Counted from the stretch's first letter, positions 21,126 through 33,228 are shown. The stretch: 64,000 nucleotides of DNA from Achatina immaculata (GCA_009760885.1 CM019708.1:18657189-18721188), one strand, 5' to 3'. Notes: generated by a model from the letters alone, not told the origin. Numbers and translations: made by a program.

Positions 21126-21596
21126 TTTTATTTACATCAGCACAGTGTAAATAAAACACGCTTCATAACGCATGTGAACCACAGATGACCATGGCTTTCT
21201 AGCACTTCCCCGTGAACGTTTTTTCTATTGATCTAATCGCTCTGGTCCTCGGAAATCTTGTTAATTTTATTTGTATCGTTTATTTTCTTTAAAATTATTT
21301 TTTTAATGTTTATATTATCAACCAACAATGTGAAATAACTCTTTTTGTCAGATTATTTAAAGTAACTGCAATATTTTCACGTAATAATGGAAAAGTAAAA
21401 CAAAATATGAGTTAATGAAGATCAAATCAAAATTAAGATTATGTGAATGGCAGCAGATGTTGGATGTCACTCCATAACAAAATTTCACATTGTCATGACT
21501 GTGTGGCCGCTTCTGCATGCCTGACATCTGTGTCTCATACACCAAACTAGACGAGTAAATAAAACTCGATAGATTATCCTGAAGAATAATTATCCT

Positions 21597-22250
21597 GTCT
21601 CCTTGAAGAAGGACTACCCTGCCTCCCTGAAGAAGGACTACCCTGCCTCCTTGAATAATAACGACCCTGCCTCCATGAAGAAGGCCTTCCCTGCCTCCAT
21701 GAAGAAAGACTACCCTGTCTCCTTGAAGAAAGACTACCCTGCCTCCATGAAGAAAGACTACCCTGCCTCTTTGAAGAAGGACTACCTTGCCTCCATAAAG
21801 AATGACTACCCTGCCTCCTTGAAGAAAGAATACCCTGCCTCCATGAAGAAAGAATACCCTGCCTCCTTGAAGAAGGACTACCCTGCCTCCTTGAATAATA
21901 ACGACCCTGCCTCCATGAAGAAGGCCTTCCCTGCCTCCTTGAAGAAGGACTACCTTGCCTCCAAGAAGAAAGACTAACCTGCCTCCTTGAAGAAGGACTA
22001 TCCTGCCTTCATGAGGAAAGACTACCCAGCCTCCTTGAAGAAGGACTTCCCTGCCTCCTTGAAGAAAGACTACCCTGCCTCCTTGAAGGACTACCCTGTC
22101 TACATGAAGAAGGACGTCCCTGCCTCTCTGAAGAAAGACTACCCTGCCTCCTTGAAGAAGGACAACCCTGCCTCCATGAAGAAAGACTACCCTGCCTCCT
22201 TGAAGAAAGACTACCCTGCTTCCAGAAAAGAAGACTACCTTGCCTTGACT
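21597..22250. repeat. 24-bp minisatellite (CCTTGAAGAAGGACTACCCTGCCT)
   Basis: About 27 units of 24 bp. Since 24 is a multiple of three, both strands stay open: plus reads KKDYPASL repeats, minus reads GGRVVFLQ repeats (299 codons, 22256-21357). One unit loses three bases near 22090 and one substitution gives a plus-strand TAA at 21975. No start context, splice signal or flanking domain suggests a real gene. Confidence 0.93.
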
Positions 22251-23362
22251 ACCCAAATTATAAGGCTGTCACAGCAACACACTCAGATTATAAGGCTTTC
22301 ATAACACTATACCTAGATTATAAAGCTTTCATAACATTCTCTCTCTCTCTCTTTCTCTCTCTGAACCTTAAGTGCTCAGGGCACATGGGGCTTCCGCAAG
22401 GGTTTTCCACAAATGCCTGTCCTTTGCCTTTTTTAGTGCTCTTGCCCAGGTGAGCCCTCTATATCCTTTCTGTTGCTCTTCTCCATGTCTCTGTTGGTCT
22501 ACCCTTACCTCTGTTCCCCTGTGGTGTCCATCTTAGTGCTATTTTTGGTAGTGAGTTGTCAGTCATTCGGAGCACATGTCCCAACCATCGCCAGCGTCTT
22601 TCCTCAATAATTGCTGTCAGTGACTTCATCTGCATTTCTGCCAACAAAATGTAATTTCTTATGGTGTTTGGCCAAAATATTTTTCTAATTCTTCTTAAAC
22701 ATTTAGTCTGGAAAGAATTCAATTTGTTTTCTATTGTTTTGGTGATTTTCCAGCATTCACTTCCATAGAGTAGTGCACTTAGAAAATTACTCTTAAATAT
22801 CCTGATTTTCGTCTTCACGTTTAGTTTTTTAGATTTCCATATAGTCTGCAGCACTGCAATAGCCTGGTTTGCTCTAGTAAGTCTGCTGTTGATGTCCTCT
22901 GTGCTGTCTCCATTTTCTACTACTCTACTGCCAAGGTAAACAAATTCGTTGACCTCCTCCACTAATTTGCTATCTACTCTGAGTACATTTCTGTTGTTCA
23001 CATTTTGCTTCATTAACTTTGTCTTTCCTTCGTTGATCTTTAGTCCTATTTTCATAACGTTACACTCACATTAAAAGGCTGCCATAACACTACAGCCATA
23101 TTATAATACTGTCATAACACTACACCCAGATTATAAGGCTGTCATAACAGTAGAGCCAGATTATAATAGTGTCATGACACTACAGCCATATTATAAGACT
23201 GTCATAACACTACACTCAGATTATAAGGCTGTCCTAACATTAAAGCCAAATTAAAAGTATGTCTTAACATTACACTCAGATTTTAAGGCTGTCATAAAAC
23301 TACACTCAGATTATAGGACTGTCATAACAGTACACTCAGATTATAAGGCTGTCATAACACTT
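22251..23362. repeat. 30-bp minisatellite (ATTATAAGGCTGTCATAACACTACACTCAG), split by a LINE
   Basis: Units lie at 22257-22339 (about three) and 23056-23362 (about ten). The RTE-B insertion in between interrupts a once continuous array. Confidence 0.88.
22340..23055 (-). mobile_element. RTE-B LINE, 5'-truncated, 198-codon open end, (AG)n tail
   Basis: The minus strand from 23055 is open for 198 codons: MKIGLKINEGKTKLM (the post-YADD block of the polymerase), FVYLGSRVVENGDSTEDI, SALLYGSECWK, SFQTKCLRRIRKIFWPNT, EERRWRWLGHVLRM and NRGKGRPTETWRRATER, then a stop near 22460. The rest of the 3' end (GLTWARALKK...) follows, with a tail of (AG)n (CT-rich at 22335-22365 on the plus strand). This is the longest and cleanest RTE-B copy in the window. 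Confidence 0.88.
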
Positions 23363-23369
23363 TACAACA

Positions 23370-24665
23370 ACACGTAACAAATAATACACATGTTAAAACT
23401 AGTATAGTTCATAGTTTTATTTTAAATAAAACGTAAAAGAGAGGATAAAACTCATGAATATTGCTAGCGTGACTGAAAGCCAACGGGAAAAAAAAAAAAC
23501 AATGTGCGGGCGAAAAGTAGGGTCTTGTGTTTGAGACGTTGAAGGGAAACAACAAACAACACGCGTATGTTTCGGCGTTGACAAAACACGCTGTAAACAA
23601 GGGAAACATGGAAGAAACAAAATGTTAAAACTAGTAAAAAATGAAAAAGTAGGAAAGTTTTAATAATTAACCAGCAACCAGGCGTGGCTTTGCGGCTTGC
23701 GCGTTAATCATACGAAAACACACAGGACAAAGAAACAGAGAAAGAAGATAAAAATACGCTGACATGAATGTTGTATAACACATAGGAACGAGGGGGGGGG
23801 GGGGAGCAAATGGAGCACTTAACTGGGATTTGTAAGAAGCTGCTTATAGAAGTCCTATACGTTTCTGTATGAAATGTCCGAAATGTTACAATGGGCGTGC
23901 TAGTTAATTAATAAAGCTTTTCCTACTTTTTCCTTAATAGTTTTAACACTTTATTATTACAGCATACTTGCAGTGGCTTGGTGTTAGTTAGTTTTATATA
24001 TTTATCCACTAATTATTAGTAAGTTACATTTTAAAAAAACATAGGGAAATAAAACAAGCAAGATTACTATCTTTGACGTTAAAGCATACAAGAACCGGAT
24101 GCACTGCCATGTGAGGTCAAGGAAACCTCTATCATTAAAGTGAAGAATTATTGAATGCTCCTAAAACAAGGTCACAATACCCTTTGTATAGATTGAACAG
24201 GTCCATTCAGTACAACTCTAGGGGACATCCTGATTCAACAAAAACTTGGGAATTATGACCTTCAGTGTCTTGTGCAATGATCTTCGGTATCTAGGGCCTA
24301 TTTATCGGACGGTACACACACGGCAATTACGATCCGGGAACTTTCCCGTATCTTCGAAATCTATACCACACCCACTATACGTGTTGTTTACACGTTTAGA
24401 AACAGGTTTTTAAAAAGTTTCATGTCACGAATACACATATGAAACTGGAACCTAAAATCTTTATTACTAATAACAATACTGGTACGGTTTATAAAAGCTT
24501 GTACAATGCAACATGATACGTCCATTAATGCTTCTGGAAGCAAACAAAAAGATACTGAGCTATCATAATTGGTTTATGTTCAAATATTTTGCTTAGTATA
24601 CACGGTCATTCATAATTCAGTGAAACATTTCAAAAATTCTGAACGAATAAACTACATAGAAGATC
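23370..24665. other. No recognisable gene
   Basis: AT-rich with a G run at 23793-23804. I see no exon or interspersed repeat. Confidence 0.55.
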
Positions 24666-24667
24666 AT

Positions 24668-24900
24668 GGATGAGAGAGAGAGAGAGAAAGAGAGAGAGGA
24701 AAAGAGAAAGTGGAGAGAGAGAAACAGAGAGAGAGAAAGAGAGAGAGGAAAAGAGAAACAGGATAGAAACAGAGAGAGAAAGAGAGAGAGAAAGATAGAG
24801 AGAGAAAGAGAGAGAGAAGATAGAGAGAGAGAAAGAGAGTGAGAGAGAAACAGAGAGAGAGAAAGAGAAAGAGAGAGAAAGAGAGAGAGAGAGAGAGAAA
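24668..24900. repeat. (GA)n purine-strand microsatellite, about 230 bp
   Basis: Almost pure GA/GAAA with AAACAG interruptions. All purine on the plus strand, so it could form triplex DNA. Confidence 0.95.
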
Positions 24901-24975
24901 CTCTTCAGGTTTTTTAAAATAAAGCCCGCGCGCAGAGTTCTCGTGGTTTGCCGCTAGGAGGCAGCAGTAGCAAAT

Positions 24976-25254
24976 ATGGCGTTCAGTAAACGTGAGCTGT
25001 CATTTTGTATTTTGGAATACACAAGAACCTCGTCCGTTGTGACTGTGCAGCGACGACTTCGAGCGGAATTCCAGAAGCCAGCGCTTGTTTTCAACAGTAT
25101 CAAGAAGTTGTATGCGAAATTCCTGGATGAATGCAGTCTGTGCACAGGTACTTGGCAGAGACGTCCAGAACAAGGCGGAGAAACTGTGAATCGTGTTAGA
25201 GAAGCTTGCCAGCGAGACCCCCGTCTACGTAGTTTCTGTGTTGCGAATTTCTGA
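24976..25254 (+). pseudogene. DUF4817-type helix-turn-helix fragment, transposon-derived
   Basis: 92 codons: MAFSKRELSFCILEYTRTSS, VVTVQRRLRAEFQKP, the SIKKLYAKFLDECSLCTGT block and NRVREACQRDPRLR. This is the pattern of the N-terminal DNA-binding domain (DUF4817) found at the start of a group of Tc1/mariner-like transposases and expanded in invertebrates. The reading stops shortly after the domain and no DDE catalytic part follows within the next kilobase. A host-adopted short protein is possible but I see no support for it. Confidence 0.6.
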
Positions 25255-26478
25255 AATGTTTCACAGAGTTATGGATATCCCTGTATTTTTTCTACTATTC
25301 GTATTATTGTTTTTAATTTCATCACTGATGCATAACTTTGGTGCCGTATTGCGTGAAGGCTGGAGATAAAATGTATTCTTATTTTAGAACACACTTTCTA
25401 AGCTTGGTACCACTTCACTTCCTAAATCCAAGCGGAGTGAATTTAAAACAGAAAAAATATAATGTTTATCACTTCGTGTATCATGCGACTTTAACATAAC
25501 AGTAAAATTATAGAAGAAGGTGTTAGAAAGTTTCCTGTTACACATCCGCTCACAGAGGTCCATTTATTGTTTCACGCTTTACTCTCCTAAGTCATATCAA
25601 CACAGAACTAATCCCAACGGTTCCCTTTATACTGATAAAAAGGAAGGAAGATCTTAGGAAGGGACCAGGTGCCAATGAAGTACTAACTCAATGAAAAATT
25701 GTAAACATTTACAAACGCACATTGGTATATCTGCGGAATGTCTTTGATTTTCGAAACATTTCGGATTCAGCAACTGAAGGTCGCCATTATAAAGGTTATT
25801 GATGATCGTATCATCGGGTAGAGGTAACTAGGGTATACGGTGTTAGTGTCCACGTTTCCCTGTCACTTTCGAGGCGGTATAGCGGGAGGGAGGGACTGAG
25901 CAACGATCAGCTTGGCGCTATTTTACTCTCTAGGCACCCAACCTTACACCTAGATGACTGGAGCCTCTTCTGAGTTAGGAACTAGTGAACTTCGTCATGA
26001 GATACAAGTGCGCTAGACATATCGCCATCCAGAAACATATCATATCCAGACAAATATCATATCCAGACATATTATAGTTTACCATTAGTACAAATGTAAG
26101 GAGTATAAAGTAGGATTATATATTCCGCATATTTAGAATTAGGATTAGGTATTCCTCAGGCAACTCTTATTTCTTTTCTCTAAACTATAGGTTTTTCTCA
26201 ACTTCCCCATTGCATCCCTCCTCCGTCTCCCACTATGTGGCATCCCCAGACATTCAAGATATTTCATGAAACGCATTAAAAGAAACAGTTTAACAAGCAA
26301 AAACTGAAAAGAAGGTTTCATTAACATAGCATCAAAATAACGTGCTGTATCATCCAAGTGAACTCAAATAAACGTATCCCATTGGAATTAAACTCATCTA
26401 AGATAAATCAGCATCTCGTTTTATTAGCAACTTTACAAACATCATCAGTGTCATATGTTATAGCACGCGTAATATCCC
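25255..26478. other. No recognisable feature
   Basis: Non-repetitive sequence without a convincing exon. A short KGPGANEVL reading near 25655 hints at a very old reverse-transcriptase scrap but is too short to call. Confidence 0.5.
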
Positions 26479-26479
26479 A

Positions 26480-26521
<42 letters not shown>

Positions 26522-26522
26522 T
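26479..26522. repeat. (CAT)n microsatellite
   Basis: About 14 perfect CAT units. Confidence 0.95.
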
Positions 26523-26954
26523 CACTTTACCACTCTTTCGTGGTTTCCTCCTCACATAGACCCTTATTTACAAGCCATCCTCGTGCGGTTCCTTCTTTGC
26601 TTCTATGTCCGCCACAACATATCCGGAGCATTCCTACTCGGACTTAAAGTTCTAAACTGTACTCACTCTATTTGGTCTACATAATCTCTATCTATGACCA
26701 TTCCCCCAGGCCATATTTTACCTTGTGTGGATTTCAGGAGACAAGGGCAACTGTTGAGGACGCTTTGTATAGGCCGAGATTTGTCATATAAGATTGGTAC
26801 CACGATGGGAGTCGCTGTACATCACTGCAGACTTCCACAACGGACTCGGATTTTTAGAATAAGTTCCAACGATCAGATGGGAGTAGGAAAGTGCCTGGTC
26901 GACACAAAGGCGAACTCATTAACTCCTTGAGAAACTTTCCTTATCCGCTGTTAC

Positions 26955-27115
26955 TAGCTGGTCACGTGATTATCTATTTGTGTTCTCGACTGGACGTGAC
27001 TATCTATTTTTGGTCTCGACTGGACGTGACTACCTATTTTTGGTCTCGACTGGACCTGACTATCTATTTTTGGTCTCGACTGGACGTGACTACCTATTTT
27101 TGGTCTCGTCTAGAC
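26955..27115. repeat. 30-bp minisatellite (TCTCGACTGGACGTGACTAT...)
   Basis: Five copies of a 30-bp unit (CTCGACTGGACGTGACTATC plus TATTTTTGGT). The surrounding sequence 26530-26950 and 27120-27510 has no supported gene. Confidence 0.92.
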
Positions 27116-27514
27116 TTACCACCTGTTCCTTATCGAACCTTCTTAAACGATTTCATTGGAGTGAAACTTTAAAGCCATACTACTTCTTTTCGTTCACCAC
27201 TCCCTAACCAACCCCCATCGCTTTCCCACGTATACCTTTATGCAACTCCTTTTTGTGGTGCTATGAAACAGTTGTTATGTTTCTAAAATAATATACGCCC
27301 TGTTATTTATTTCAGAGCCAGTTTTTAGAGCATGTAAATGTCTGTATTACTCGGTCAGGTGGAACGATGTAGGGTTAATGTCATTTTCTCGGTATTGCTA
27401 CTTTATCCTGGTGAATTTCCGAGGTTGAGAATGAAAAACAAAACTAAGAGAACCTTGCAAAGTTATCAGTAACCATGGGATCTGTCAACAAGATTTCCTA
27501 GTGGACAAACAGGG

Positions 27515-27815
27515 AATTTCTAACATAGCAAAAAATGTAAAAGAAACATAATTAAATCTGTAAGGAAACGACAATCATCAATGTTTGGGCATGTGATGAG
27601 AAGTACTTGGAAATACACTTGTATCAAAACACAAGGAAAGTACATTGGGAAGAGACAGCTGAAGATGAAGAGAAAAACCAACAACTGATGGACCGTCAAA
27701 TTTCGAGGACAGAATATAAAGTCACCAAATGAAATGATGGAACAAAAAGTCAAGGATCTATGAAGAGTATGACGACCAAAGTTCACCGGCAGGACACCTA
27801 ATAACGATGATTAGA
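27515..27815 (+). pseudogene. RTE-type LINE, diverged 3' coding fragment
   Basis: The reading IKSVRKRQSSMFGHVMRS, then K/R-rich blocks and a terminal EEYDDQ-like segment, is the usual RTE end (FGHVMR ... GRxRxKW ... WRxM). It is heavily decayed and I could not assign it to the other families in the window. Confidence 0.55.
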
Positions 27816-28139
27816 GGATAAAACATTTTTTTTTAAAATGCTACATTAAAAAAAAAGTATTTTCTGTTTTAGTTTCATAATCATGTTACACCAAGTCTGT
27901 ATGATGTATATGCTAGTTACAAATTAACATCATCACAGCGGTAGTTATTAGTTTATATACGTGAGAAATAGTAAAAATACGATGCGTGATGACCAACAAT
28001 GTCAGAACTTTTCAAATGTATTAAAAGCTTAATAGGCCACTCCAGCAGCTGGTATGGCTTTTAAATCATTTTTTAAAATGATCCTTTGAGACGTTTGTGC
28101 TTAGAGTTTCTGAGGATAGCAGCAGGGTTGTGGAACAGG

Positions 28140-28860
28140 AGTCGGAGAGGTGTGAAGCACCAGTCAGATTTGTGGTGTCGACGTCATAATTCTGGTGTTG
28201 GAGTCAGAGTTGGGGAGTTCGAGTCAGAGATGTGAAATCAAAGTCGGAGTTTCGGAGTCAGAGTTGTGGAGTCAAGAGTCAGAATTACGGAGTTTGTGAA
28301 GCCGGAGTCAGAGTTGTGGAGTCGAAGTAAGATTTGTGAAGTTGTGAGTTGTGAAGTCAGAGACAGAGTTGTGATGTTAGAGTCAGAGATGTGGAGGCGA
28401 AGCCATTGTTGGGAAGTCAAAGTTGTAGACTAGAAGTCAAATTTGTGAAGCAGAGACAGAGTTGTGAAGTCAGAGTTGTGAAGTCAGAGTTGTGGAGTCA
28501 GAGTTGTAGACTAGAAGTCAGAATTACGAGGTGCGAGATAGCGCAGTTCGTTAGGATACTGTTCTCTGGTGGCCAGACAGCTGCTCGTCCTACCAGAGTC
28601 CGTGGTTCGAATCCCAGGTAATTCTCTTGTGATTTTTCTTTCTCTCCCGTCTCACTAAAGTGCTTTGTCTAGGAATTTTTCGAGATCTAATCCCACAAAA
28701 CTGCGATCTCTTACTTTTACGTACGACAGCCTCGTTGTTTTCTATTTATAAAAAAAAAATTGTTCCCGAAGTCAGAATTGTGAAGTCAGAGATAGCTATT
28801 AGAGTCAAAGTGTGGAGTTGTTGTCATAGTTATGAAATCAGAGTCAGAGTTGTGTACCAT
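28140..28860. repeat. Degenerate GTCAGAGTTGTGGA repeats, split by SINE-1
   Basis: Short irregular units of about 12-24 bp built from AGTCAGAGTTGTGAAGTC run through 28140-28526 and 28768-28860. The SINE-1 copy lies between. Confidence 0.85.
28527..28767 (+). mobile_element. SINE-1, tRNA-derived, inserted in a tandem array
   Basis: Head with GATAGCGCAGTTCGTTAGGA (A box) and GTGGTTCGAATCCC (B box at about 28602-28615). The SINE-1 body follows (GGTAATTCTCTTGTGATTTT, CACTAAAGTGCTTTGTCTAG, AATCCCACAAAACT) and then an A-rich end. GAAGTCAGAATT stands on both sides and may be the target duplication, though the host array makes this uncertain. Compared with 3264-3445 the head has an extra segment between the two boxes (GGCCAGACAGCTGCTCG), also present at 52240. 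Confidence 0.85.
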
Positions 28861-28882
28861 CTCCACACAGTCCAAGTCAGCA

Positions 28883-28885
<3 letters not shown>

Positions 28886-28918
<33 letters not shown>
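28886..28918. repeat. (TA)n microsatellite
   Basis: About 16 TA units. A run of C at 29086-29099 follows; the stretch 28920-29670 otherwise holds no recognised gene. Confidence 0.93.
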
Positions 28919-28920
<2 letters not shown>

Positions 28921-29674
28921 GAATCAAATGTAAGTAAAATTACGCGGTAATCTTTAAAATCGAAATAAATATTAAAAAAACAAAAGACAGGAAAAGTGAC
29001 AGTATGTTTACCTGCAACAGTGAGCCTGTGCGACGGTTGTGTACTCATATATCACCTCGTGTCCTACAGAACGGGCCCTCCTTCCCCCCCCCCCCCCCCG
29101 TCACCCTGCCGTATAAAGGTGCACGTGGGGCCTTCTGGACCTGAAGAACTAAAGGCGGCCATGCGTGACACTGAGTCACAACACTTTGTCCAGTGCCGGC
29201 AGGTCAAGAAATCTCTGACCATTACCCAGTACGTGCTTCCATGGTAGTGACAAGGCTGGGGACATCGGCCAGAAAAAGGTCCGTGTATGGACAATGAAAA
29301 CCACTAACAAAATAAATGCACAGATAAGATTGGCAATGACGAATATTCACTTATCTGGATTAATTTCTAACTTTCTCTGAAACACCGAGTCCCACGAACT
29401 TCATCTACATTTTTTTTCAAACGACTAATATAGTAGATATTCTATTTAACCAGCCCTTAAAAATGTCTACATCAGGGGTTTTCAAACAGGAGTGAATTTA
29501 ACTTGAGTTTTTTATGACCAGTTTGTATGACGACGAAAACATGTGGATTTTCTTTCCTTATCAGCTTTTATACGATGAATTATACGATGGGACAAAATGT
29601 AATGAGCTGTAAGAACAGGATCAAGTTGTCGATCTGATGTGCATTTATAACCCCTAATTTTATATAACATGTGA

Positions 29675-29855
29675 CAGTGTATGTATGTATGTATGTATGT
29701 ATGTATGTATGTATGTATGTATGTATGAGTGTATGTATGTATGTATGTATGTATGTATGTATGTATGTATGTATGAGTGTATGTATGTATGTATGTATGT
29801 ATGTATGTATGTATGTATGCATGTATGCATGTATAGATGTATGTATGTATTTATC
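29675..29855. repeat. (ATGT)n microsatellite, about 180 bp
   Basis: About 45 ATGT units with ATGAGTGT and ATGC interruptions. Open frames (YVCM repeats) are artefacts. Confidence 0.97.
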
Positions 29856-29859
29856 AGTG

Positions 29860-30596
29860 GATTGAGTGTGAGTTACAGCAGGTATTTTTTTCAGTCTGGG
29901 TGGAGTTAAAAAAGCTTGTTACTGGGAGAACAAACGGAGAGGTCCGCTATGGTTCGCCAGTTATGACGTTGTTATGTCAGACATGGTTCGCTGACTATCA
30001 AATCAGATAACATATGTGCCCATATTTACTTTTAATATATTTGCATATATAAAGAGGGAGGTAACAAATTACGGTCTAAACCTGACCTGCACTTTTTATT
30101 CCCCGACTGAATCTTGTGACGATAATATTTTCTAAACATACTCGTAAAACATAATAATAATGTAATAGTAATATAATAGAGATAAACACTATTTATGTTC
30201 GACATTTATAATTTTTCTCGTTCTGTAGTCTCGTTTTTTAAAAGCACGTTTGAGTTTCATCTGAACCTTTTCAAGTAGCATTCAGTCTACATTTAGAGCT
30301 GACTTTTCGTCCGTTGCTAATCTTCCTAAAGAGAGTACCCGGTATAGGATGTTGCAAAAATACTGATTTAAACTTCAATCATTTAAGAATCATCATTATC
30401 ATCATCATTAAAATGTGTCTTGGCGATAGGAGTTAATTGTTATACTTCATCACTGAAATCGATCCCCGATATTTTCATTCGGCTCATTTTGTAGTCTTTT
30501 AGTCGTGTTATCTCCGTTACCTGGTACACGGTATTCTCTCTTTATTCTTCTCTGTCTCACTCATTTCTTTTTCGCGTTGTCATGACATTTTCAAGT
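29860..30596. other. No recognisable feature
   Basis: AT-rich spacer between the (ATGT)n array and an RTE-A copy. Confidence 0.55.
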
Positions 30597-31262
30597 GCAC
30601 AGTCAATCAGTCATTTGCATGTCCCTCACGGAACTTTGCCTCCCTAACAGGTCTCCTGTAGGCTTCTCGGTTGTGAGCAAGATGCATCCATTTCCAGATC
30701 ATCAACGATGTCTTGCAGCCATCTTCGCCTTGGTCTTCCTCTCTTTCTTTTCCTATTATGCACCCTTCCAAGACGGTCTTCTTTAAATGCTCAGGACGTT
30801 TAATGTGTCCAAAATAAGTTTCCTCTGTTTAATCTTCTTAACTAGCCGACCTTCTTCAATATTAAGTACTTGTAGTATGGATATATTTGTTCTTTTTTGT
30901 GTCCTTGATATTTGAAGAACTCTTCTGCAGCATTTACATTCAAAGGCATTTATGTGTTTCTCAGCTGTTTTGTTAATTGTTCAGGTCTCATAGGCATATG
31001 TTGCGATGTGAAAGATGCATGCCCTTTCCAGAGCTTCTTTAGTTGTTTTACTTTTTGAAGAGCTATAGATGTCCTCTTTTTAATGCCTCTCACTGTATCT
31101 CCATTATTAGTTAGTAGTTATCCAAGATATTCAAAACTCTCCACCTCTTCCAGTTTTTTCCTCATCGATATATATCTCAGCTGCCTTCTTTGTTGTCATC
31201 AATTCTTCACTATTATTATCGATTGACATAATTACTTTTTCCAATCCTTTTTGTGTTGAGGA
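30597..31262 (-). pseudogene. RTE-A LINE, 3' end with tetranucleotide tail
   Basis: Minus-strand blocks in order: a region after YADD, the CETWT-like and HINAF blocks, ILQVLNIEEGRLV, a GHIKR-like block, a K/R-rich GRPRR block and the terminal HNREAYR. It is followed by GGGACATGCAAATGACTG, the start of the ACTG-type tail. Stops and frameshifts throughout. The G-rich patch at 31324-31358 lies just outside. Confidence 0.85.
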
Positions 31263-31621
31263 CAATATTCAAGTACCCTCGTACTCGTTATATGTCTAAT
31301 TATTGTTTTCTTATTAATCAGTTTTTTTGGGGGGTGGGGGCGGATTGGGGGGGGGGTGTCTGTGGCTTTTAGCCGTATGCGCCATCTTGGAGATGCATAC
31401 ATCTAATCTACAAAGATGCACCGGAACGTCTAACCGTGCACGTGGTCTCAGTGAATCAAGCACACAGACTATATCTTTTATGTGTTTTTTAACATTCGAA
31501 GAGTGCAAATGAAAAAAAAATAATAAATTGTAAAACTCTTTCACACTTCATGGAAAGATTAGGTTTGAAAATAATTCAAATAGTTTTCAAATACACGTAA
31601 TGAAAAGTTACACAACGCATT

Positions 31622-32720
31622 TATCTTCTTCTTCTTTTTCTGTTCTTCGTTCGCTTCTGCCACCAAGACCGCCATGTGATCCTACTGAATTTACGCCTGT
31701 GGTCCTCTATAGGTCCCGTGATCACGAGGTCACCAAAGGACCCACAAGAGGTTCAGAGTATCACTGAGCTTGAGCCTGTATTCTTGGTAGGTCTCAGAAG
31801 CGGGAATGTGTGACACCATGGTTTTCACTGCACCAGTTTAATAAAGAGTTGGACTTTCTCACCGGAAAACCTCGACGCGTTTTGAGATACTCATGTATCA
31901 CCGCCGGGTGAGAGGTGGTTGCCTATCTAGACTGCCCTGGTCCAGTGTCTCCGACTTCAGCATTTTGTGGTCGTGGCCGCTACCCTTCCTAGTTGTGACC
32001 AGGACGGAGCTTTTGTCCAGGAGGACGAATCCTCGCCACTAGTGACTTCGACCCCTGGGTGGAGCCGGTTTAAGCATATTATCCCAGTATGGGCGTGTTT
32101 AGGCCATGACCGACCTCTAGAGCAGAGGCGTCGTGATATGGGTAGCTCTCGCAGCGATACTACTGGACATACCGATTAAGCTTCACTTTATCCTTTCCAT
32201 CACCTTTTTACATCGGCGCCACACAGCAACCCTGACTGCTTTTCTGCATTTTCTTCCTTGGCCGGGAGGAGCTTCACTCCACGCGGGGCATCCGAAGAAT
32301 CTCCCCAGCAGTGTCTTAGACAGTTGAGGCATTTCGCCCGATATGAGTCCACTTAGGACGTGGCTGACATCCAGATCAGAGGTGCGGTGATTTGACTAAT
32401 GTTTACTTCGCTTATTCCTTTTTTTCACCTTTTCCACCGTGGTGCCGCACGGCAACCCCATTTGCTCCTTCCTTCATTGGCCGAGAGGAGCCCACTCCAC
32501 TCACGGCAGCTGAAGAATCTCGCCAGCAGCGGTAGATGAGCTACCAAACATGACTCTCATTTACCCGAAGCGTCTGGTTTTCAGGCACTAGATATTCGCC
32601 TTCGCCCCTTCTCCTGTCAGTTTAAACAGTTCTGCTACGAGAAGGCCAGGAGCTGGACTTGACTGTCAGAGGCTGTTTTAGACGCACGCCATTGGAGTGA
32701 AGAGCGTATCCTCCACCCCA
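31622..32720. repeat. GC-richer interspersed repeat with about 250-bp internal duplication
   Basis: Composition changes sharply from the AT-rich surroundings. Two diverged copies of a roughly 250-bp segment are visible: CCCAGTATGGGCGTG...AGCAGAGGCGTCGTGAT (from 32083) and CCCGATATGAGTCCA...TCAGAGGTGCGGTGAT (from 32337). Each is followed by a shared block with GGCGCCACACAGCAACCC or GTGCCGCACGGCAACCCC, CTTGGCCGGGAGGAGC or ATTGGCCGAGAGGAGC, and GAAGAATCTC. At the left edge CTTCTTCTTC plus GTTCTTCGTTCGCTTC resembles the reversed (GAA)n tail of the I-type LINE. It may be a non-coding part of a retroelement. No coding potential is seen. Confidence 0.5.
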
Positions 32721-33228
32721 CCTCCAGCAATAACAGTCCTTAGAACCAATGCATTTATCTAATTTTATAAGTTCAAAGAACCACACAAGGACTTTTCAGA
32801 CATCTTGCACTTGAAACTCTTTAAGACTTTCATTCTAAGATGTTTTTTATTTATTTTTTATTTTTCCTTCTTCAGACTTTGCCTTCTTAAAATAACCTCA
32901 ACATTATTCCTCCTCATTTGCCATTCAGGTGTCAGGAAAAAAAACCTCATTGCTGTCAGATTTGAAAGGAATATTTCAATTCATTAACATTAATATGAAT
33001 AGATTTACAAAGTTAACTTCCAAGTATCTTTTCAGGATCAGGTCGCACTGCCTTAGGAGTATAATTTCTTTTTAAAAAAAGTGTTTGCATGTTCATTCGT
33101 CTTAACTGACTTTGTTGAGATATGTGTAAACATTTTGTTTACATGCAGAAATCAGGATCGGTTCAAATAATAGCGACTTGTTACTTATTCCAGAAATGTT
33201 CCGGTTCTGTCATCGGAGACATGAGAGT

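Noticed and set aside
29580..29909. Frames of YVCM and HTYI repeats
   Set aside because: Translation of the ATGT microsatellite.
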